From: an uncultured Roseburia sp.
Lineage (GTDB): Bacteria; Bacillota; Clostridia; Lachnospirales; Lachnospiraceae
Assembly (NCBI GenBank): GCA_947383215.1
Contig: CANDCP010000020.1
Coordinates: 1-45,342 of the forward strand
Direction of reading: 5' to 3'
DNA length: 45,342 nucleotides
Notes under the pieces: model-generated
What the model saw: only the letters and a program-made list of their open reading frames with translations
Told to the model about the DNA's origin: nothing
The model's database searches: none
Program-made: the position numbers and the translations under genes
In this document: one piece after another, positions 8,259 through 16,791 of the stretch
Position numbering within the stretch: position 1 is the stretch's first letter
How the letters are laid out: each line of letters begins with the position of its first letter

Positions 8259-8294
8259 CATGCGCGCATTGCTCTGAATGCGGAACGGAAAAGT

Positions 8295-8350
8295 AAAAAA
8301 AGAGACGCCGTCTCATCATCTGCTTTGATGTAGAAACGGTATCTCTTTTT
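8295..8350. terminator. Bidirectional terminator between the symporter and lipoprotein genes
   Basis: AAAAAGAGA plus CCGT pair with ACGG plus TCTCTTTTT, and a smaller CATCA/TGATG hairpin sits inside. T-tracts lie at the 3' side on both strands. It separates two convergent genes. Confidence 0.85.
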
Positions 8351-8373
8351 ATTTCCGTAAACATGTTTTGTTT

Positions 8374-8979
8374 TTAGTATGCCGCAAATCCGTCTAATAT
8401 CTTATCGCGCTCTGCGTCGTCGTCGTACCAGGTTACAGTCAGAGCCATCATGCGGTCGCCGACTTTTCTTAAGTAATATTCCTGATTGACCGTGATGCCG
8501 GACATGTCAACGCTTCCCTTTAATTTTGTGTATGTAGCGCCCGCGAGAGTAACCTCTTCCTCTGAATCCTCAAGGGTAACGTCCATACCGGAAAGCTCGG
8601 AAGCCTGCGTTTTGAATGTGTCGACGTATGTGGACAATTTCGCGTTTGTCTTCTCTAATGTGATGTTTGCGTTTGCCGTGCCGGTGTCGCTGGAAACCAT
8701 CATCTCGTAGATTACAGCGATTTCCGCATATTTTTTCTGGATTTCGCTCATGTCGTCGCCGATTACGTCAAGTGTGGTTCCCATCAAATCTTTCAGTGTA
8801 TCTTCGTCTGAAAGCATGTATCCTTCCGGCGTCGTGTAACGGAATCCTAAAAATTCCGATTCGTAACCGTTATCTGTAAATTTGCCGGGGGTGTAGGCCT
8901 TTTCGCTGCCGCCGCAGGCCGTCAAAAAGGCAGTTGCCGCGACGAGAACCAGAGCAAGCAATTTCTTTCTGAGTTTCAT
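8374..8979 (-). CDS. Small secreted lipoprotein of unknown function
   Basis: The 201-residue protein starts with a basic, hydrophobic signal peptide ending in a lipobox (FLTAC, Cys22), so it should be lipid-anchored outside the membrane. The rest is one soluble domain with no motif I recognise (segments such as SEFLGFRYTTPEGYML and TWYDDDAERDKILDGFAAY). It resembles small surface lipoproteins common in Lachnospiraceae. The ATG at 8979 is chosen because GGAG is 8 bases away. An ATG two codons earlier is nearly on top of the ribosome site. It has its own promoter at 9033-9061 and is followed by a terminator. Confidence 0.8.
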   Translation of the reverse strand: MKLRKKLLALVLVAATAFLTACGGSEKAYTPGKFTDNGYESEFLGFRYTTPEGYMLSDEDTLKDLMGTTLDVIGDDMSEIQKKYAEIAVIYEMMVSSDTGTANANITLEKTNAKLSTYVDTFKTQASELSGMDVTLEDSEEEVTLAGATYTKLKGSVDMSGITVNQEYYLRKVGDRMMALTVTWYDDDAERDKILDGFAAY

Positions 8980-9032
8980 TTTCATCTCTCCTTTTTCTCA
9001 AAAAATGTTGATAGTATTAAATTCACAAAATA

Positions 9033-9061
9033 ATATATCATAATAAATGCAAGATATCAAG
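9033..9061 (-). promoter_or_regulatory. Promoter of the small lipoprotein gene
   Basis: On the minus strand TTGATA (9056-9061) and TATATT (9033-9038) are separated by 17 bases. The -35 lies only 5 bases past the stop codon of the upstream lipoprotein gene. The predicted leader is about 45 nt. Confidence 0.6.
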
Positions 9062-9065
9062 AAAA

Positions 9066-10673
9066 TTATCCGGCGATCAGAAGATTTTCGAATACATCCG
9101 AGACAGGCTGTCCCGATTCCAGCGTAAAGAAATCCTCCAGATAGAGATAATAAGTGCGTTTATCCGTTGTCTTTAACATAAACCAGTGCTCATTGTCCGT
9201 GGCCGGAAAGACGACGGAGCCGTCGTCCGGCGTCAGGGTGACGGTACCGGAATCGCGGTCCCGTTCTCTGTAAACCGTCACGTCATCGAGGATGCGGTGA
9301 ACCTTATAGCGCTCAGCAAAGTCGGATTCGTCTACATAGTACCAGTCTTGCGGGACGAGATTAAGCGCGCCGCCATCTTCAAGTTGAAATGCGGCGAAGG
9401 CTTTTGCCGTCTCCAAAAGATTCAGATCTATCTGCGTGTGGATCGTTCCGTCGCCGTTTATGCGCAGGTTCGGATTGCCGATACAGGCGGGTACGCTGCC
9501 GAGTAAAGAAAGATTTCCTCTGTCGTATCGGAAAAAGTAGGTGGCCTGCTGATCGTTGGCGCCGTATTCCGTGATGGCGATTTCTAAAAATTCATCGTCT
9601 GTATCGAGATCGGTAATATAATATTCCGCCTCCGCTTCGTAAGCGACCCAGTCAGAAATATAGCAGTCCTCGGACTGCAGGCGGGAAGAAAAATCCGTTC
9701 CGTTTATGGTAAAGGAGATTGAGATTCCTTCCGATTCATTGTCATAGCAGCAGTCGAAGAAAACGGCGTCCATATTTTCGTTGCCGTCTAGGTCGACAGT
9801 CAGGGCGGTTCCCACGGGGGCCGTCATTTCAAAAGGGCCCGTATACTGATATTCCGGCTTCAGTTCGCTTAACTGTTGGTATGGGATCGTGAAAAAATAT
9901 GCGCCTGCCGCATACGGCCCTAATATATTAATATTTGATACAAAAGTAATCCCGGAATTTGTAAAGTACCAGGTTTCGTTTGTTAAAATATCAGAGTATA
10001 TCGCAGTTTGAAGCTCCTCTCTCCCGAGCGTCAGATTTTGATAGCGCGGCAGCTCCAACTGGGAAAGTATATAGTTTTTGGCGTTTTCTAAGAGGCTTTG
10101 TTTATTTGTTGAAATATCGTCAAGGTTTAGAAGCTTTCCCGTCATTGTGTCAAAGTTCAGGCCGCTGTAACGATAATCTCCGTGCGCGCCCCCAAGCGAG
10201 AGGTCGTTCCTGCACTGGAAGGAGAGAATACGGCTGTCGCAGCGCTTGGTATCATAAATTAAGGAAAGATAAAAGGTTGTAAAGATATCCGCGTTTTGTT
10301 CATAGCTGTCCTTGGCTTTTTTGGTATAGTTTTTTGAGGCTTCCGTAAACCGCTTTTCCCGATCGGAGAGCTCATTCATAATGGCGTTCGCCGCGCCGGC
10401 GTTATCGCGGATGGAGATCTGCGGCCTCGTATAATTACTGTATAGCAGATCGGTTTCGTCGTCGTCGTTTTGATATGTATTGGAAATATTGTCAAAGATA
10501 ATGGCGACCGCCTCGTCTGTCTGCTGCGGCAGTCCGGTATTTTGCGCGTCGTTTTCAGTCTCCGAGGAAACGGGCGCTTCGCTTGGGTCTGACGGGGGCG
10601 TATCGGAAAGAAAGCTGCAGCCGCCAAGCAAAAAGGTTAACGCACATAAAAGTGCGGCGCTTTTTCTCTTCAT
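9066..10673 (-). CDS. Lipoprotein with DUF3298/DUF4163-like domain
   Basis: The 535-residue lipoprotein has signal MKRKSAALLCALTFLLGGC with lipid-modified Cys19, then a Pro/Ser/Glu-rich linker. Residues about 85-270 follow the pattern of the DUF4163 plus DUF3298 pair found in RsiV and PdaC: SFQCRNDLSLGGAHGDYRYSG, then a FDTMTGKLLNLDDI turn, and ending in PYAAGAYFFTIPY. In RsiV that fold binds lysozyme. The C-terminal part has Asp-rich repeats such as VDLDGNENMDAVFFD and ITDLDTDDEFLEIAI, resembling calcium-binding beta-propeller segments. The start at 10673 has AAAGGAG upstream; the longer frame to 10736 lacks one. Function is unknown; sensing or binding at the cell surface is inferred. Confidence 0.75.
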   Translation of the reverse strand: MKRKSAALLCALTFLLGGCSFLSDTPPSDPSEAPVSSETENDAQNTGLPQQTDEAVAIIFDNISNTYQNDDDETDLLYSNYTRPQISIRDNAGAANAIMNELSDREKRFTEASKNYTKKAKDSYEQNADIFTTFYLSLIYDTKRCDSRILSFQCRNDLSLGGAHGDYRYSGLNFDTMTGKLLNLDDISTNKQSLLENAKNYILSQLELPRYQNLTLGREELQTAIYSDILTNETWYFTNSGITFVSNINILGPYAAGAYFFTIPYQQLSELKPEYQYTGPFEMTAPVGTALTVDLDGNENMDAVFFDCCYDNESEGISISFTINGTDFSSRLQSEDCYISDWVAYEAEAEYYITDLDTDDEFLEIAITEYGANDQQATYFFRYDRGNLSLLGSVPACIGNPNLRINGDGTIHTQIDLNLLETAKAFAAFQLEDGGALNLVPQDWYYVDESDFAERYKVHRILDDVTVYRERDRDSGTVTLTPDDGSVVFPATDNEHWFMLKTTDKRTYYLYLEDFFTLESGQPVSDVFENLLIAG

Positions 10674-10760
10674 ATACAGTTCTCCTTTAAAGTAACTCAA
10701 CAGGCATAAATCCACGTTGTTGAGGCGAATTAACATTAAATTAAACTTACTGTCAAATTA

Positions 10761-10766
10761 ATTATA
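10761..10766 (-). promoter_or_regulatory. Possible -10 element for the DUF3298 lipoprotein gene
   Basis: TATAAT on the minus strand lies about 88 bases ahead of the start at 10673, but its -35 is poor. An alternative TTGACA (10751-10756 on the minus strand) has only TTAATT at 17 bases. The region is AT-rich and either could serve. Confidence 0.3.
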
Positions 10767-10836
10767 ACATACCTTAATACAGAAAAAATCTTAAGATTAT
10801 CGAAAGGTAACGGGGAAATCTAAATTTTAAAATAAA

Positions 10837-10865
10837 TTGCAAACAGATGTATAGGAGTATATAAT
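10837..10865 (+). promoter_or_regulatory. Sigma-A promoter of the zinc-ribbon gene
   Basis: TTGCAA (10837-10842) and TATAAT (10860-10865) have a 17-base spacer. The start codon lies about 42 bases after the predicted transcription start. Confidence 0.75.
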
Positions 10866-10912
10866 CAGAAGTAAATTATAAATAACAGGTCTGATGTTAG
10901 GAGGACATGACA

Positions 10913-11278
10913 ATGGATGTATGGAATAAGCTGGGGGAGACGATTGCGACTGCAGGAAGAGACGTATCTCAGATGGCAAAGGATTTGTCAGGGACAGCCA
11001 AACTGAATTTCGATATCAGGGCAAAGGAGGACTTTATACAGAGACAATATAGAGAAATCGGAAAAATGTATTACGAGGCGCACAGGGACGACCCGGAGAC
11101 GCCGTATGAGCAGATTTTGGAGATCAATAAGGCGTTTGAGGCGATCGCGCAGATGAAAAAAGAGCTTCTTGAGATAAAGGGGGCGAAGCAATGTCCGAAG
11201 TGCGGCGCGAAAATGTCGGAGGAAGCGGGGTTTTGCAGCAGCTGCGGGGCAAAACTGGATATCTTTGAAGAAGAATAG
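10913..11278 (+). CDS. Helical protein with C-terminal zinc ribbon
   Basis: The 121-residue protein has an N-terminal helical region of about 88 residues, largely charged and coiled-coil-like. It ends in a four-cysteine zinc ribbon: CPKC (C94, C97) and CSSC (C108, C111), each followed by GAKL/M. No catalytic motif is visible. Similar short zinc-ribbon proteins are widespread and mostly uncharacterised. The ATG at 10913 is chosen because AGGAGG lies 8 bases upstream; an ATG two codons earlier is too close. It has its own promoter, and the metG promoter begins 3 bases after its stop codon. Confidence 0.8.
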   Translation: MDVWNKLGETIATAGRDVSQMAKDLSGTAKLNFDIRAKEDFIQRQYREIGKMYYEAHRDDPETPYEQILEINKAFEAIAQMKKELLEIKGAKQCPKCGAKMSEEAGFCSSCGAKLDIFEEE

Positions 11279-11280
11279 AA

Positions 11281-11309
11281 TTGACAATTTAAAGAAAGCG
11301 TGGTAATTT
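11281..11309 (+). promoter_or_regulatory. Promoter of the metG T-box leader
   Basis: TTGACA (11281-11286) and TAATTT (11304-11309) have a 17-base spacer. The transcript would begin about 11316, just before the first T-box helix. Confidence 0.7.
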
Positions 11310-11324
11310 TAGACATATGGAAAT

Positions 11325-11620
11325 GCGTTGAGAAAGAGAGTACGTTTATCGGAAATTTACAGAGAAGTTCCTGTGCCGGATAGGCAGGCTGAGAGGGGAC
11401 GGTGGAGGATGAGCGGAAGATGGCTTTTGAGCGGCATGGCCGAACTGCTTTTTTGGCGGCTAGGTTATGACAGGTCCGCCTGTTACAGCGGCGGGTATTT
11501 TGGGTGCGGTTGTATTATGCGGCAAGATACCGGATGAGGTTCATATTGCGAGGTATGGATGAAATTAGAAGTGGTAACACGGGTACTGCCCCGTCTTCTT
11601 AGGAAGGCGGGCTTTTTTTA
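11325..11620 (+). promoter_or_regulatory. T-box leader RNA controlling metG
   Basis: The leader has the order expected of a T-box. A stem I 5' side carries AGTA (11340) and AGAGAAG motifs, and a long middle part holds several helices. The conserved antiterminator sequence GTGGTAACACGGGT lies at 11571-11584, and a terminator follows. The TGGT in this element would pair with the ACCA end of an uncharged tRNA, and A is the discriminator base of tRNA-Met. In-frame candidates for the methionine specifier codon are ATG at 11420-11422 (after GGAAG) or 11409-11411. Uncharged tRNA-Met should favour readthrough into metG. The fold was not computed. Confidence 0.85.
11590..11619 (+). terminator. T-box terminator hairpin
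   Basis: CCCGTCTTC pairs with GAAGGCGGG (one T-G pair) around TTAG, followed by C and seven Ts. The 5' arm overlaps sequence needed for the antiterminator just upstream. Confidence 0.88.
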
Positions 11621-11649
11621 TTTGGATGAGAGGAAGGAGAGGAAAAGAG

Positions 11650-13644
11650 ATGGAAAACAAAGGAAAATTTTATATGACGACCGCCATAGCGTATACGTCC
11701 GGCAAGCCGCATATCGGGAATACGTATGAGATTGTACTTGCGGATGCGATTGCGAGGTTTAAGAGACAGGAGGGATACGACGTTTATTTCCAGACGGGGA
11801 CGGACGAGCATGGACTGAAAATCGAGCAGAAAGCGGCGGAAGCAGGGGTGACGCCTAAGGAGTATGTAGATAAGGTTGCAGCGGAAGTAAAGCGTATATG
11901 GGATTTGATGAACACTTCTTATGATAATTTTGTCCGCACGACGGACGAAGACCATGAGAGACAGGTCGCAAAAATTTTCAGAAAGCTATATGACAAGGGA
12001 GATATCTATAAGGGGGCGTATGAAGGGTTATATTGTACGCCGTGCGAGTCTTTCTGGACAGAATCTCAGCTTGTGGACGGGAAGTGCCCGGACTGCGGCA
12101 GGGAAGTTTCCCCGGCCAAGGAGGAGGCGTATTTCTTCCGGATGAGCAAATATGCAGATCGCCTGATCGAGCATATTAACAGCCATCCGCAGTTTATTCA
12201 GCCCGTGTCCCGCAAAAACGAGATGATGAATAATTTCCTTTTGCCGGGGCTTCAGGATCTGTGTGTGTCGCGGACGTCGGTAAAGTGGGGCGTGCCGGTA
12301 GATTTTGATCCGAAGCATGTGGTATATATTTGGCTGGATGCGCTCTCGAACTATATTACGAAGATCGGATATGATGCAAACGGGGACGGCGGCGAGCTGT
12401 TTGCCAAAAATTGGCCTGCCGATTTACACTTGATCGGGAAAGATATTGTGCGCTTTCATACGATCTACTGGCCGATTTTTCTGATGGCGCTCGATTTGCC
12501 GCTGCCTAAGCAGGTGTTCGGACATCCATGGCTTTTGCAGGGCGGGGAAAAGATGAGCAAGTCCAAGGGAAATGTTATTTATGCGGACGATTTGGCCAAT
12601 CTGTTTGGCGTGGACGCAACGCGCTATTTTGTGCTGCACGAGATGCCGTTTGACAATGACGGAATCATTACCTGGGAATTAGTGATAGAGCGCTTTAATT
12701 CCGACCTTGCCAATGTGCTGGGCAATCTTGTAAACCGCACGATATCTATGAGCAATAAATATTTTGGCGGCATTGTGGAAAAAACCGGCGTCGCAGAGCC
12801 GGTCGATGAAGATTTGAAGGCCGTTGTGACGGGAACAAGAGATTTGGTGACCGGAAAAATGGACGAGCTGCGCGTAGCCGACGCGATTTCTGCAATCTTC
12901 GCATTGTTTAAGCGCTGTAATAAGTATATTGACGAGACAACGCCGTGGATTCTTGCGAAAGACGAGGCGTCAAAGCCGCGGTTGAGCGAGGTGTTATATA
13001 ATCTGACAGAGTCCCTGACAATCGGAGCGACGTTGCTGCACAGTTTCCTCCCGGAGACGGCGGAGAAAATAATACGGCAGTTGAATACAAAGATGCGTTC
13101 TTTTGACGAGTTGGATAAATTCGGGTTCTATGAGAGCGGGAATCAGGTGACTGACAAACCGGAAATTCTCTTTGCGCGTCTTGATGCAAAGGAGATTATG
13201 CCAAAGGTCGAAAAAATTCAGGCTGACCAGAGAGCGGAATTTGAGGCGGGGCAGCGGGCGGCGGGCCTGACGCAGGAAAAGAGTGAGAGTGAGCCGGCGA
13301 TTGATATTGAGGCAAAAGAAGAAATTACCTATGACGATTTTATGAAAATGCAGTTTCAGGTAGGCGAGATCATCTCCTGCGAGGAGGTGCCAAAATCAAA
13401 AAAGCTTCTCTGTTCTCAGGTTCGCATCGGAAGTCAGACAAAGCAGATCGTATCGGGAATTAAACAGTATTATTCCGCCGGGGAGATGGTAGGAAAGAAG
13501 GTTATGGTGCTTGTGAACTTAAAGCCCGCAAAGCTGGCAGGCGTAATGTCTGAGGGGATGCTTCTTTGCGCCGAGGATGAGAACGGCGGGCTGGCGTTAA
13601 TGACGCCGGAGAAAGAAATGCCGTCGGGCGCGGAAATTTGTTAG
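11650..13644 (+). CDS. metG: Methionyl-tRNA synthetase
   Basis: The 664-residue class I synthetase loads methionine on tRNA-Met. Motifs are HIGN at residues 21-24 (the HIGH box), a zinc knuckle with CTPC (C129, C132) and CPDC (C146, C149), and KMSKS at 301-305. After the anticodon-binding helical domain, residues from about 560 form the Trbp111/EMAP-type tRNA-binding domain (FMKMQFQVGEIISCEEVPKSKKLL) used for dimerisation. The start at 11650 follows GGAGAGG; an upstream ATG at 11626 has no ribosome site. The gene is under the T-box at 11325-11620 and is followed by tatD 29 bases later, probably on the same transcript. Confidence 0.98.
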   Translation: MENKGKFYMTTAIAYTSGKPHIGNTYEIVLADAIARFKRQEGYDVYFQTGTDEHGLKIEQKAAEAGVTPKEYVDKVAAEVKRIWDLMNTSYDNFVRTTDEDHERQVAKIFRKLYDKGDIYKGAYEGLYCTPCESFWTESQLVDGKCPDCGREVSPAKEEAYFFRMSKYADRLIEHINSHPQFIQPVSRKNEMMNNFLLPGLQDLCVSRTSVKWGVPVDFDPKHVVYIWLDALSNYITKIGYDANGDGGELFAKNWPADLHLIGKDIVRFHTIYWPIFLMALDLPLPKQVFGHPWLLQGGEKMSKSKGNVIYADDLANLFGVDATRYFVLHEMPFDNDGIITWELVIERFNSDLANVLGNLVNRTISMSNKYFGGIVEKTGVAEPVDEDLKAVVTGTRDLVTGKMDELRVADAISAIFALFKRCNKYIDETTPWILAKDEASKPRLSEVLYNLTESLTIGATLLHSFLPETAEKIIRQLNTKMRSFDELDKFGFYESGNQVTDKPEILFARLDAKEIMPKVEKIQADQRAEFEAGQRAAGLTQEKSESEPAIDIEAKEEITYDDFMKMQFQVGEIISCEEVPKSKKLLCSQVRIGSQTKQIVSGIKQYYSAGEMVGKKVMVLVNLKPAKLAGVMSEGMLLCAEDENGGLALMTPEKEMPSGAEIC

Positions 13645-13673
13645 AAGGTTGTTAGAAGGTGTAAAGGGTCAGA

Positions 13674-14450
13674 ATGGAAATGATATTTGAAACACATGCG
13701 CATTACGATGATGAAAAATTTGATGCGGACAGGGAGGAATTGCTTGCGCGGTTGCCGCAGGAGGGAATCGGAGTTGTAATCAATGTGGCGGCGTCTATCG
13801 AGAGCACAAAGACAACGCTTGCCCTTGCGGAAAAATATGACTATATCTATGCGGCGGCCGGCGTGCATCCGAGCGACATCGGAGGATTGAATGAAGAAAC
13901 GTTCCGCTGGTTGGAGAAGGCGGTAAAGAGCGAGAAGGTAGTGGCCGTCGGAGAAATCGGGTTGGATTATTATTGGGAGAAGGATTCTTATGTGCGCCGG
14001 CAGCAGCAGGAGTGGTTTGAGCGCCAGCTGCTGCTGGCAAGAGAGAGTTCCCTTCCGGTCATTATTCACTCCAGGGACGCGGCTTTCGATACGGTCAAGG
14101 TTATGGAGCGCGTGCACGCCGAGGAAATACAGGGAGTGATACATTGTTATTCCTATTCGCCGGAGCTTGCCCGGGAATTTGTAAAAATGGGCTATTATAT
14201 CGGCGTCGGCGGCGTGGTGACGTTTAAAAACGCAAAAAAACTAAAAGAGACCGTTCAGAAAATTCCCCTCGAGCGGATCCTTCTGGAGACGGATTGTCCG
14301 TATATGGCGCCGGAACCGCACAGAGGGGAGCGGAATGATTCCACAAATTTGCCGTATATTGCGGCCGAGATTGCAGCGCTTAGGGGGATCACCGAGCGGG
14401 AAGTGATTGAGACGACGAGGAAAAACGCCGCGAGTCTGTTTCGAATATAG
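13674..14450 (+). CDS. tatD: TatD family metal-dependent DNase
   Basis: The 258-residue TIM-barrel hydrolase has all TatD metal-site motifs: THAHYDD near residues 7-13, GEIGLDYYW near 97, IHSRDA near 130, IHCYSY near 155 and LETDCPYMAP near 204. TatD enzymes are Mg2+-dependent 3'-5' exonucleases on DNA and RNA with a role in repair of oxidative damage or RNA quality control. It follows metG by 29 bases, the arrangement seen in many Firmicutes (metG-tatD-rnmV-ksgA). Here the next gene is instead a convergent DNA-repair gene, and rnmV is absent from the window. An ATG two codons later (13680) is an alternative start. Confidence 0.95.
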   Translation: MEMIFETHAHYDDEKFDADREELLARLPQEGIGVVINVAASIESTKTTLALAEKYDYIYAAAGVHPSDIGGLNEETFRWLEKAVKSEKVVAVGEIGLDYYWEKDSYVRRQQQEWFERQLLLARESSLPVIIHSRDAAFDTVKVMERVHAEEIQGVIHCYSYSPELAREFVKMGYYIGVGGVVTFKNAKKLKETVQKIPLERILLETDCPYMAPEPHRGERNDSTNLPYIAAEIAALRGITEREVIETTRKNAASLFRI

Positions 14451-14466
14451 ATGATAAGGTTTTCCG

Positions 14467-15258
14467 TCATGTTCTCTCATTAAATTCTACGATATCCCTC
14501 CGGAAGCGTTTTGGAATGTTCTGTTGCTGCAGGCGGGGATTTTTTCGGGCGTCGATCGCGATGCTTTCAAAAAACGCGCACCAGAGTCTGCGGAAGGTTT
14601 GTTCATTCTGAGAATATTGTGTTATTATATTCTGGTTCAGTGAAGAAGCGTCTGCGATCAGATAATTTTTGCCGGCTTTGTGGACGACGGCAAGTCTGCG
14701 GATCTCATCGTATATTAAAAAATTTTCCAACGGCAGGCGGTCCGTAAAATGTTCTCCGAGAACCGGCAGCACGTTGTTTTTCGGATGAATTGCGGCGAAT
14801 AGTACGCCGTTTTCAAGCTCACAGAAGCGCAGAAATCCAAGGAGATGGTGAGATTCTGCTTCCGTGGCGCGGCTTAATTCAAAAACGCGGTGGACGTAAG
14901 GCTCGCCCAGCGCTTCCAAAACCCTGGAGCCGTTTTTCATCGCGAGTCCCAGGACAATGGTGCGGTAAACGCAGTCGGCTTTATCGGGACCGCCTTTGCG
15001 TGTCGTAAGTTCATTGGCGAGGATCGCCTGACAGATCAGATAATGAACTTCTTCACCGAGGCGGTTTTTTAATGTAGCCGCTACTTTTTCGCTCTTTTGG
15101 CTGTCGGGGGCAACCGCAATATATTCCTGAAAGAGCTCGTAGTTTTCGGGCGGGTGTGAGATCAGGCGTACATTTTGGTGTCCATGCCCGCTTGCCCAGG
15201 CGTCGTAGACGCCTGTGAAAATACCGTCAATACTGTTTTCACATATAAAAGTGTACAT
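14467..15258 (-). CDS. DUF4130-type putative DNA repair protein (TIGR03915-like)
   Basis: The 263-residue protein starts MYTFICENSIDGIFTGVYDAW, the typical opening of the DUF4130/TIGR03915 group. It ends in a region containing WCAFFESIAIDARKNPRLQQQNIPKRFR, also typical. Family members are uncharacterised, but some are fused to a uracil-DNA-glycosylase-like domain, and they travel with a radical SAM partner. That partner lies 7 bases upstream here. This one has no glycosylase domain. It is translated from GTGAGG followed by ATG at 15258. It probably works with the radical SAM protein on damaged or modified DNA; the reaction is unknown. No clear terminator separates it from convergent tatD. Confidence 0.82.
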   Translation of the reverse strand: MYTFICENSIDGIFTGVYDAWASGHGHQNVRLISHPPENYELFQEYIAVAPDSQKSEKVAATLKNRLGEEVHYLICQAILANELTTRKGGPDKADCVYRTIVLGLAMKNGSRVLEALGEPYVHRVFELSRATEAESHHLLGFLRFCELENGVLFAAIHPKNNVLPVLGEHFTDRLPLENFLIYDEIRRLAVVHKAGKNYLIADASSLNQNIITQYSQNEQTFRRLWCAFFESIAIDARKNPRLQQQNIPKRFRRDIVEFNERT

Positions 15259-15265
15259 AAGAACC

Positions 15266-16600
15266 TCACAATAGAGAACTGCATGCGTTTGCGTTTATTC
15301 CAAAGTCGGCGAGATGTTCGGCGTCGAACAGAGAGAGCTGTTCATAGCCGCTGTTTTGAAGCTCCTTTGGGATCTGGGTTTTGTCGCGCATCAGATTCTG
15401 ACAGATGTAGTTTTCGTCCAGTTTCGTGTGGTACATCATTTTTCCGGAACAGGTGATAAAATACAGGGCGCGTTTCAGAACGACGCCGATTTTTTTCAGG
15501 TCGGTAAAGTCCAGGCGGTTCATGCGTCTCGCTTTGACAATACGTCTGGCCGATTTTGCGCCGATGCCGGGCACGCGCAGCAGCGTCGTATAATCCGCGC
15601 GGTTGATTTCAACCGGAAAGTATTCCAGATGGCGCAGCGCCCAATCGCATTTGGGGTCTAAAAAGACGTTAAAGTCCGGACGTTCTTCGCAGAGCAGCTC
15701 GTCCGCCCGAAAATGGTAATAGCGCAAAAGCCAGTCCGCCTGATAAAGCCGATGTTCCCGCAAAAGCGGAGGGCCGCCGGGCAATGCGGGGAGCAGCCGG
15801 TTGTGAGTGACGTTGATAAAGGCGGAATAAAAGACACGTTTTAGTTCAAAGTTTTGATAGAGGCTTTCCGCAACCTTTATGACCTGATAATCCGTCTCCG
15901 GCGTCGCGCCAATAATCATCTGTGTGCTCTGGCCGGCAGGAACAAACCGGGGAGCCTGCCGGTAAAGCGCAACGTCGTATCGGTTTTGCGTGATGCCGGA
16001 CTGAATCATTCGCATCGGTTTGAGGATCGCCGCGCGGGATTTGTTCGGGGCAAGCGCCCGAAGGCTTTGGGCGGTCGGCAGCTCCATATTAATGCTCATG
16101 CGGTCGGCAAGGAAGCCTGTTTTTTCTATGAGAAGCGGGTCGGCGCCCGGAATCGCTTTTACATGAATATATCCGTTAAAATGGTGAATTTCGCGCAGCT
16201 TGCGGATCGTCTCATAGATCAGCTCCATAGTGTGATTGGGGCTTATTAAAATGCCGGAGCTTAGAAATAACCCTTCAATATAATTTCTGCGGTAAAATTC
16301 CATTGTAAGCGTGCAGATTTCATCCGGTGTGAAGGAAGCGCGCGCGGCATCTGTATTGCAGTTGTTCTGGCAGTAAGCGCAGCGAAAGATACACTCGTTT
16401 GTAAAAAGGATTTTAAGCAGGGAAATACATCTCCCGTCGGCAGAAAACGTGTGGCAGATGCCGGGTGCGAGCGTATTGCCCATACCTCTGCCGTTGCCGC
16501 TTCGGTCGATACCGCTTGAAGTACAGGCGACATCATATTTTGCGGCGTCTGAAAGAATCTTTAGTTTCTCCGTCAGGGACAGATTTTCGGTTATATACAT
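15266..16600 (-). CDS. Radical SAM putative DNA modification/repair protein (TIGR03916-like)
   Basis: The 444-residue protein carries the radical SAM cluster motif CIFRCAYC (C70, C74, C77), followed by a TIM-barrel-like segment. A helix-hairpin-helix (LLRVPGIGAKSARRIVKAR, around residue 350) suggests DNA binding. This domain order fits the TIGR03916 family, described as linked to uracil-DNA glycosylase-like proteins. The enzyme would use SAM and a 4Fe-4S cluster to make a radical on a DNA base or adduct; the substrate is unknown. AAGGAG precedes the ATG. The partner gene at 15258 begins 7 bases after its stop. The promoter is flanked by two LexA-type boxes (see 16732 and 16792), so damage induction is likely. 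Confidence 0.88.
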   Translation of the reverse strand: MYITENLSLTEKLKILSDAAKYDVACTSSGIDRSGNGRGMGNTLAPGICHTFSADGRCISLLKILFTNECIFRCAYCQNNCNTDAARASFTPDEICTLTMEFYRRNYIEGLFLSSGILISPNHTMELIYETIRKLREIHHFNGYIHVKAIPGADPLLIEKTGFLADRMSINMELPTAQSLRALAPNKSRAAILKPMRMIQSGITQNRYDVALYRQAPRFVPAGQSTQMIIGATPETDYQVIKVAESLYQNFELKRVFYSAFINVTHNRLLPALPGGPPLLREHRLYQADWLLRYYHFRADELLCEERPDFNVFLDPKCDWALRHLEYFPVEINRADYTTLLRVPGIGAKSARRIVKARRMNRLDFTDLKKIGVVLKRALYFITCSGKMMYHTKLDENYICQNLMRDKTQIPKELQNSGYEQLSLFDAEHLADFGINANACSSLL

Positions 16601-16679
16601 AGGAACTCCTTTTAAACCGGCGCCGTTGACCGGGGAGGCGTCTCAAACAGAAACGCGCCGGGATAAGAAGATAAAGTAC

Positions 16680-16708
16680 TTTTCACCGGCAGATTTATCT
16701 GTTATGAT
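16680..16708 (+). promoter_or_regulatory. Possible ksgA promoter
   Basis: TTTTCA (16680-16685) and TATGAT (16703-16708) are 17 bases apart on the plus strand. If used, the first LexA-type box lies about 20 bases into the transcript. The -35 is weak. Confidence 0.4.
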
Positions 16709-16731
16709 AATAACATAGTGGCAAGGAAATA

Positions 16732-16745
16732 AGAACGTTTGTTCT
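16732..16745. promoter_or_regulatory. LexA (SOS) box 1
   Basis: AGAAC-GTTT-GTTCT is a perfect 5+5 palindrome containing GAAC-N4-GTTC, the core of the Firmicute LexA/DinR operator. It matches GAACRNRYGTTY at 11 of 12 positions. It lies just downstream of the minus-strand -10 (16755-16760), at about +3 to +16 of the repair-pair transcript, where bound repressor would block initiation. Confidence 0.75.
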
Positions 16746-16754
16746 GATAAGCAT

Positions 16755-16783
16755 ATTATACGACAGCGCAGAAAAAAATGCAA
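16755..16783 (-). promoter_or_regulatory. Promoter of the radical SAM/DUF4130 repair pair
   Basis: On the minus strand TTGCAT (16778-16783) and TATAAT (16755-16760) are separated by exactly 17 bases. It lies between two LexA-type boxes. The leader to the start at 16600 is about 150 nt. Confidence 0.75.
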
Positions 16784-16791
16784 GAGAAAAT

